From positions 9,327 through 17,904 of the forward strand of contig DBYS01000015.1 of assembly GCA_002310195.1 (NCBI GenBank): a stretch of DNA of 8,578 nucleotides, written 5' to 3'. The notes beneath the pieces are model-generated. The model saw only the letters and a program-made list of their open reading frames with translations, was not told the DNA's origin and made no database searches. The stretch is from Bacteroidales bacterium UBA1180. GTDB taxonomy: Bacteria > Bacteroidota > Bacteroidia > Bacteroidales > Paludibacteraceae. Of this stretch, positions 1 to 5,600 are shown in pieces. A program made the translations under genes and the position numbers. Numbering within the stretch: the first letter of the stretch is position 1; each line of letters begins with the position of its first letter.

Positions 1-975
1 CCTATCGGCTATATAGCCGTGCCGTGTTACGTCTCCTCGCCGCAGGTTGAAAGGGAGGTCACGGAGTACATCGGCCGGTTCTTGCCGCCATATATCCTGC
101 TGCTCATCCTCGCTTTCGTCATCGCAGTGGTCGTATCGCGCCGGCTGACGCGCAACATGCGGAGCATGGCCGATACCATGCAGCGCTTCCGCCTCGGGCA
201 GGACAACTATATCCACTACAAGGCCAACGATGAGCTCGGCGAGCTCATCCATCGCTACAACGAGATGGTGGCGCAGCTCGAACAATCCACCGTCCGCCTC
301 GCACAATCCGAACGCGAGTCGGCGTGGCGTACGATGGCGCGGCAGATAGCGCATGAGATCAACAACTCCCTCACGCCTATGAAGCTCTCCATCCAGCAGT
401 TGCAACGCATCAAGGGCACGGAGTACTTCGATGAGCGCTTCGATCATGCCTCACGCCTGTTGCTCGAGCAGTTCGATGATCTGGGACGTATAGCTACCAC
501 TTTCTCCGATTTCGCCAAGATGCCCGAGGTCAAGCCTACCGAGGTCGATATAGCCGAGAAGCTCTTCTCCGCCGTTACGCTCATGCGCGTCGAAGATCCG
601 TCTATACCTATCCGGTACGTCGGACCCGAGAGTGGGGTGCTCGCCTACGCCGATGCCGAGCAGGTGACGCATGTGTTCACCAATATCATCAAGAACGCCC
701 TGCAGGCCATGCAAGGCCGGCCGGACTCCGACATCATCGTTATGCTCAAGGTCGCCGACCGTGTCGAGATATCTATCTCCGACAATGGACCGGGCATACC
801 CGAAGCTATCCAGAGCAAGATCTTCATGCCTAACTTCACCACCAAGTCCACGGGCATGGGGCTCGGCCTCGCCATAACCAAGAATATCGTTGACGGTAGC
901 GAAGGCTCAATCACCTTCGAAACCTCAGCCAAAGGAACAACATTCTATATATACTTCAAAAAAATCACCAAATAA
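1..975 (+). CDS. Sensor histidine kinase, NtrY-like, C-terminal part (5' end outside window)
   Basis: This is the end of a membrane-bound two-component sensor kinase, which autophosphorylates a histidine and passes the phosphate to a response regulator. The frame is open from base 1, so the GTG at 19 is an internal valine and the true start is off the left edge. Numbering from the first visible codon, residues 30-45 form a transmembrane helix, 46-95 a HAMP linker, and the H-box follows with the phospho-acceptor His118 in AHEINNSLTPMKLS. The ATPase part shows an N-box (NIIKNALQAM), a G1 box (DNGPGIP, 261-267), an F-box (IFMPNFTTK) and a G2 box (GMGLGLAI). The visible stretch before the helix (IGYIAVPCY) looks like the end of the periplasmic sensor region of large Bacteroidales kinases that I recall as ending in a similar GYLNLPYF motif. 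The usual NP of the H-box is NS here. No response regulator is in the window, so the signal and the target are unknown. Confidence 0.93.
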   Translation, partial: PIGYIAVPCYVSSPQVEREVTEYIGRFLPPYILLLILAFVIAVVVSRRLTRNMRSMADTMQRFRLGQDNYIHYKANDELGELIHRYNEMVAQLEQSTVRLAQSERESAWRTMARQIAHEINNSLTPMKLSIQQLQRIKGTEYFDERFDHASRLLLEQFDDLGRIATTFSDFAKMPEVKPTEVDIAEKLFSAVTLMRVEDPSIPIRYVGPESGVLAYADAEQVTHVFTNIIKNALQAMQGRPDSDIIVMLKVADRVEISISDNGPGIPEAIQSKIFMPNFTTKSTGMGLGLAITKNIVDGSEGSITFETSAKGTTFYIYFKKITK

Positions 976-1017
976 TCAGTCATCGACCATTTTTGGGCGA
1001 TACAAATCATTAATTGT

Positions 1018-2361
1018 ATGAAAACACAAGACATCATGCAGCGTCTCGCTGCCAAGCACCCGGGTGAAGCCGAGTACTTACAGGCTGTACAGGAGGTTCT
1101 CGAGTCGATCGAGGAGACCTACAACCAGCATCCCGAGTTCGAACGTGCGCAGATCATCGAGCGCATGGTTGAGCCCGACCGTATCTTTACCTTCCGCGTC
1201 ACATGGGTGGACGACCAGGGTAAGGTACAGACCAACCTCGGCTACCGTGTGCAGTTCAATGCTGCTATCGGCCCGTACAAAGGCGGATTGCGTTTCCACC
1301 GTGCCGTTACCCCGTCGATGCTCAAGTTCCTCGGATTTGAGCAGACCTTCAAGAACGCCCTCACCACGCTGCCTATGGGCGGTGCCAAGGGTGGTTCGGA
1401 TTTCGATCCCGTCGGCAAGTCCGACGACGAGATCATGCGTTTCTGCCAGGCGTTCATGCTTGAGCTCTGGCGCTGCATCGGTCCGGATCAGGATATCCCT
1501 GCAGGCGACGTAGGCGTAGGCGGCCGTGAGATCGGTTTCCTCAACGGTATGTACCAGAAGCTCGCTCGCGAGTACCACACCGGTGTGCTTACCGGCAAGG
1601 GCATGACCTGGGGCGGCTCTATCCTTCGTCCGGAGGCTACGGGCTTTGGCGCGCTGTACTTCACCCAGCATCTGCTCCACAAGGCCGGCAAGTCGATCGA
1701 GGGCAAGCGTATAGCAGTCTCGGGCTTCGGCAACGTGGCTTGGGGCGCAGCTACCAAGGCCAAACAGCTTGGCGCTAAGGTCGTAGCAGTCAGCGGTCCT
1801 GACGGCGTGGTGGAGATCCCCGACGGCATCACCGACGAGATGATCGACTACATGCTCGTGATGCGTGCATCTAACCGCAACCGCGTGGAGGATATGGCTA
1901 CCAAGTTCCCCGGCAAGGTGATCTTCACCGCCGGCAAGAAAGCCTGGTCTATCCCCTGCGACATCGCCCTGCCGTGCGCGTTCCAGAACGAGCTCAGCGA
2001 GGATGATGCCAAGGAACTCAAGGCCAACGGCTGCTGGTGCTGCTGCGAGGTTAGTAACATGGGTTGCCAACCCGGCGCTATCCACTTCTTCCAGCACAAC
2101 GGCATCCTCTTTGCCCCGGGCAAGGCTGTCAACGCCGGTGGCGTAGCTACCTCCGGTCTGGAGATGACCCAGAACGCCGAGCACCTCTCGTGGAAAGCCG
2201 AGGAGGTTGACGAGCGCCTGCACCATATCATGGAGTCGATCCACGAGCAGTGCGTACGCTTCGGCACCCAACCCGACGGCTCGATCGATTACGTCAAGGG
2301 CGCCAACATCGCCGGATTCATGAAGGTCGCTACTGCGATGCTCGAGCAGGGGATCATTTGA
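1018..2361 (+). CDS. gdhA: Glutamate dehydrogenase, hexameric family, probably NAD-type
   Basis: The enzyme interconverts glutamate with 2-oxoglutarate and ammonium in the cytoplasm. Its 447 residues are the usual length of the small hexameric family. Substrate and catalytic residues are present: Lys88 (GPYKGG), Lys112 (FKNAL), Lys124 (PMGGAKGGSDFDP) and Asp164 (PAGDVGVGGRE). The dinucleotide-binding loop is GFGNVA at 236-241. The residues that decide coenzyme choice in Clostridium symbiosum GDH (Phe238, Pro262, Asp263) appear here one position earlier as Phe237, Pro261 and Asp262 in VSGPDG, which argues for NAD rather than NADP although the C-terminal third resembles E. coli GdhA. An odd Cys-rich patch (Cys339, 341, 342, 343, 350) lies where E. 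coli has AVAEGANMP. The ATG at 1018 has no Shine-Dalgarno, as is normal in Bacteroidota. It lies 42 bases after the kinase stop, so it may be co-transcribed or have its own promoter; I found no good promoter match. Confidence 0.97.
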   Translation: MKTQDIMQRLAAKHPGEAEYLQAVQEVLESIEETYNQHPEFERAQIIERMVEPDRIFTFRVTWVDDQGKVQTNLGYRVQFNAAIGPYKGGLRFHRAVTPSMLKFLGFEQTFKNALTTLPMGGAKGGSDFDPVGKSDDEIMRFCQAFMLELWRCIGPDQDIPAGDVGVGGREIGFLNGMYQKLAREYHTGVLTGKGMTWGGSILRPEATGFGALYFTQHLLHKAGKSIEGKRIAVSGFGNVAWGAATKAKQLGAKVVAVSGPDGVVEIPDGITDEMIDYMLVMRASNRNRVEDMATKFPGKVIFTAGKKAWSIPCDIALPCAFQNELSEDDAKELKANGCWCCCEVSNMGCQPGAIHFFQHNGILFAPGKAVNAGGVATSGLEMTQNAEHLSWKAEEVDERLHHIMESIHEQCVRFGTQPDGSIDYVKGANIAGFMKVATAMLEQGII

Positions 2362-2371
2362 TCCACTGCTC
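2344..2371. repeat. Imperfect inverted repeat spanning the gdhA stop codon
   Basis: Bases 2344-2356 pair with 2359-2371 at 12 of 13 positions, with a two-base centre (TT); the single mismatch is 2350/2365. The gdhA stop (2359-2361) lies in the right arm. The RNA could fold into a hairpin over the end of the message, possibly stabilising its 3' end. It is not a good intrinsic terminator, because no T-tract follows directly and a much better hairpin lies 70 bases further on. Confidence 0.7.
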
Positions 2372-2406
2372 AAGGTCTTTTGACCATGGAGCAAGGCATC
2401 ATTTAA
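2344..2406 (+). repeat. In-frame echo of the gdhA C-terminal codons after the stop
   Basis: The last gdhA codons plus stop (2344-2361, encoding EQGII and TGA) recur at 2389-2406 (EQGII and TAA). The copies match at 15 of 18 bases. They lie 45 bases apart, a multiple of three, so the second copy is in the same reading frame and is preceded by its own ATG at 2386. Differences are mostly at third codon positions. This could be a decayed tandem duplication of the gene end, or an older, longer 3' end cut short by the present TGA. Chance similarity is less likely but not excluded. Confidence 0.6.
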
Positions 2407-2440
2407 GGTATGTGGCAGCCATTCTTGGCTGACATGATCA

Positions 2441-2474
2441 AAAAAGATGGCACCCGCATAGGTGCCATCTTTTT
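2441..2474. terminator. Bidirectional intrinsic terminator between convergent genes
   Basis: The arm AAAAAGATGGCACC (2441-2454) and its exact reverse complement (2461-2474) form a perfect 14-bp stem around the six-base loop CGCATA. The plus-strand transcript ends in a T5 run and the minus-strand transcript in a T6 run (2440-2445), so it can work both ways. It lies 80 bases after the gdhA stop and 16 bases after the stop of the minus-strand 43-residue gene, so it closes both transcription units. Confidence 0.93.
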
Positions 2475-2490
2475 GCTGTATGTAGGGGGG

Positions 2491-2622
2491 CTATAGTGCA
2501 TCACCACCATCGCCATCACCGAAGCCTGCAGGACCACCACCATTGGCACTCAGGCTTACCATTATGTTCGTTGCACTCAGTAGGATGCACTCTGTCTGCG
2601 GTTGGATATACGTTGTTTTCAT
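2491..2622 (-). CDS. Small 43-residue Bacteroidales peptide, KTTYIQPQTE start and Gly/Asp-rich tail
   Basis: A short complete frame runs from ATG (2620-2622) to TAG (2491-2493). The peptide starts MKTTYIQPQTE, continues with a hydrophobic stretch (CILLSATNIMVSLSA, 12-26) and ends in a Gly/Asp-rich tail (NGGGPAGFGDGDGGDAL). The opening follows the pattern MKKxYIxPxxEVV, and the second half the flexible Gly/Asp-rich tail, of very small proteins of unknown function that I know to be widespread in Bacteroidales; that family link is from memory, not a search. The gene starts 24 bases after the stop of the giant surface gene on the same strand and ends 16 bases before the terminator, which fits a bicistronic message. 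There is no Shine-Dalgarno, as expected here. It lacks a classical signal peptide, since the N-terminus is polar. Its role is unknown; a partner of the upstream protein or a secreted peptide are both guesses. Confidence 0.75.
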   Translation of the reverse strand: MKTTYIQPQTECILLSATNIMVSLSANGGGPAGFGDGDGGDAL

Positions 2623-2646
2623 GATTGTAAGCATTTAGAGTTTGAC

Positions 2647-5600
2647 TTATTGAATCTTTCTGCCGAGTGCATCGTACTCGACGCCATCTACTACGATGAC
2701 TACTTTGCCGTCGCGTATGAGCTTCTGCGGTGCGTCAGCTGTCGGCTGAACGCTTGCCGGCTCATCGTCCGTCACTACTTCGTCGCGATAGACTATACGT
2801 GCGCTGCAAGGAGTTGCGGATTCGAAGTCCGGGAAGTAGAAGTATGAGCGGAAGCCTTTGGTCTCCTTGTCAGAGGTGTACTGATAGAGGTAACGGCCTG
2901 TGCCGAGGTAGTAGCTCTTGATGTCTGCAAGAACGGTCGTCTTGTCGTACAAACCTCTCATGACGGCTACCGTTTGGTCATTTTCAGGATCGGAAGCATC
3001 GATCGTTACGTCGCGGAAGAGTATATCCTCTGTAACAGCCTCGCCGACTTGGAGTAGGGCAGGCATGCCGGCTTCGAGATGGTTGACGTAATCAAAGCGC
3101 AGATACAGCACCTCGCCCTCAACCTTCCAGTACGCATCGGTCATTACGGAGAGCTTGTACCCTGCACCGAATGCCTCTTGCAGCTGTGCGTCAGTCAGGT
3201 CAAACGGCAGCACGAGCGTGTACATCGCTGTCGCGTCGGTGAAGTGCCGCTTGAGGAGGACGTCTGTCGTTTCTCCGGCTTTGCTACTGATTGTTGTGGA
3301 GTTGTTGGTAGCTGTCTCGTCAAGCACGAATCCCCAACCGGCCTCGTAGCAACCTGCGTGTGTAGGTGTGAGACGTGTGCGTCCTTCGATATCGGTTGTA
3401 ATACCGGCAATCTGTGTAACGCCCATCAATGGGTTACATGCCGACTCGAAGGAAAGTTTGTAAGTATCAGCGAAGGTTACGGCCATCCATTTGTTTGATT
3501 CATCAAGATCATCTATCGTGGAACCGCTACTTGCCAACGCCGCATTGCCGCCTTGGTTATAGAATACGTTGCTGAGGATGTTATCATTCAACGTACCGCT
3601 GATAAGCGAGTTGTATGCCGTCGTCTCATCGCTGACAAAGAGGTTGTTTTTGATGATATGATTAGCAGAACCCACTAAACGCACACAAGCGATAGGATCG
3701 CTACTGTCCAATGCCGAAGATGGCTTGTATGATAGAGCAGGCATGTGGAATGTGTTATGACGCATTTCGCACAAGTCGCTACACCATATATATGTTAGTA
3801 GCATATTCTTGTTCGCAGCACTTGCTTGAATAGCATCTATTCCACCGAAGTAGTTGTTTTCAATAACCCATTTGGTCGCTCCACCGGTGGCAGTAATCGC
3901 GCGTATTCCGTAAGAACCGGCATTTACATTGTTTGTCTTTAGCTCAGTAAACTTGTTCTTGCGGACGGTAATCGTTCCTGTTTGCGCATTGCCCATTATA
4001 GCGTGTGCTATATAACCGTTTGATGCTCCAGGCATACGGAACGTATTACCTTCGAAGGTTGCATTGATAGCGCCATTAATGAATATGCCACGTAAATTGG
4101 AGACGATTTCGCAATCGCGTAAATAGCAGTCTTTCGGTTTGCCGGCTGCTGTAGAACTTTGAGAGCCGTTGTAATACACAGCTTGTGCATTAGCGACGCC
4201 TGTTACTTGCATATAGCAATTCTTAAAGCCTACACCGGTCGGAGCTTTGTCGCTATCTTTCTCTGTTCGGAAATGTGCCACGTAGTTTGTACCTGTAGCG
4301 CGTGCATTCACAAGTCGGCAATTGCGGACTTCGGAATTGGTAACTCTGCCATAGTACACGACAATTACGCCGCCAATTGTACCTGCTTGGAATTCCAGAT
4401 ATTGGCCTTCGTCGTTGTATGAGCCGTCAATGATTACGTTCTTGGTATCAAATGAGCTCCATCCTGTCAGATTATAGCCAATGACTACGTGACCCGAAGG
4501 CCCTGCGTTATCCGGAGCGCTGCCAAATGTAATGGTGCGTTTGGTAGTGCCGTCCGGGCGGATGGTCAGCGTATGATTGGAGTTGTTGACGATACCGCTA
4601 TTGGCTGTTTCTGCAAGGTCAGCACAGATAATAAATGTCGCATCGCCACCCAAGCCGTGTTCACACAAATCCGCACAAGCTGCATGTAGCGAAGCATAAT
4701 CGGCGTTTGCACCACCGATGCGATACTCGCCGGCAAGCGAACTTGCAGCGGCTACTGTTACTACACATGACTTTTCGAATCCGCCTGCTGTAGCAGTGAT
4801 AGTCGCTTCACCTTTATCATGTGCTGTTACTACACCTGCGGAAGTAACTGTGGCAATGGCCTCATTACTGCTCGACCAAGTGATTGTCGGGAACGAGGTG
4901 TTAGCCGGCAAAACCGTTGCGGTGAACGTATGGGTGTCGCCAATCTCGTCCAATGTTAGAGTGGCAGGGATTCCGGTTATATCTGTTACTCCTACTGGTT
5001 CACATGCTCCGGCATATGTGGGATCAGGACGAGAATTGCCATACATGTCAGTAAGTATATCTCCAAGTCTTGCAACCTTCAGGTCATCGTTTGATTCAAC
5101 GATACCAAGATCGCCGGTTGCTGCGTTGGCGAATGTCGGTTCTACCCACTTGGAGTTAGCATCCTTGGTAGTGAACTCATCCCATGTCTTATAAACTGAA
5201 CCTCCTGCCATTATAGCAGCATTACCGCCGCTGTGGAAGTAAATGTTGTTGTTGACATAGGTGGAGTTGATTGTACCTCGAATAAGCGAGTTGTTGGCTT
5301 CTGTTTCTGCACTAATGATGATATTGTTCTTAACAACGTACGTGTTTGCCCCTGCAAGATGAATACATGTAATTGGATAAGCATGCGTTATCGGAGTTGC
5401 CGGTTTGTTTGATAGAGACGGCATGTAGAAAGTATTGTGCCTTACATTGCACGGATCACCGCAACGTACGTATACAAGTTGGCTGTTGTTATCAGTAGAA
5501 GCGGTGGCATCCATTCCGGCAAAATAGTTGTTCTCAATTTCCCATAAGGTCGCGCCTCCGGATGCAGCGATAGCTTGCATACCGTAATTTCCGGAAGCCT

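Noticed and set aside
19..21. GTG at base 19 as the start of the kinase gene.
   Set aside because: The frame is open to base 1, and the domain order requires an upstream periplasmic region and first membrane helix, so the gene is cut by the window edge.
1078..2394. A long open frame (438 codons) on the minus strand opposite gdhA.
   Set aside because: It mirrors the strongly conserved GC-biased gdhA codons, shows no domain I recognise, and covers nearly the whole sense gene. It is a shadow frame.
2496..2621. A plus-strand frame opening VHHHHRHH that looks like a histidine-rich metal-binding peptide.
   Set aside because: It is the reverse complement of the Gly/Asp codons of the minus-strand small gene, starts only at a GTG, and lies after the terminator with no promoter.
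4718..5194. Plus-strand frames inside the giant gene, such as 158 codons at 4718-5194.
   Set aside because: They are shadows opposite the Thr/Ala/Val-rich Big2 coding region, without start context or recognisable domains.
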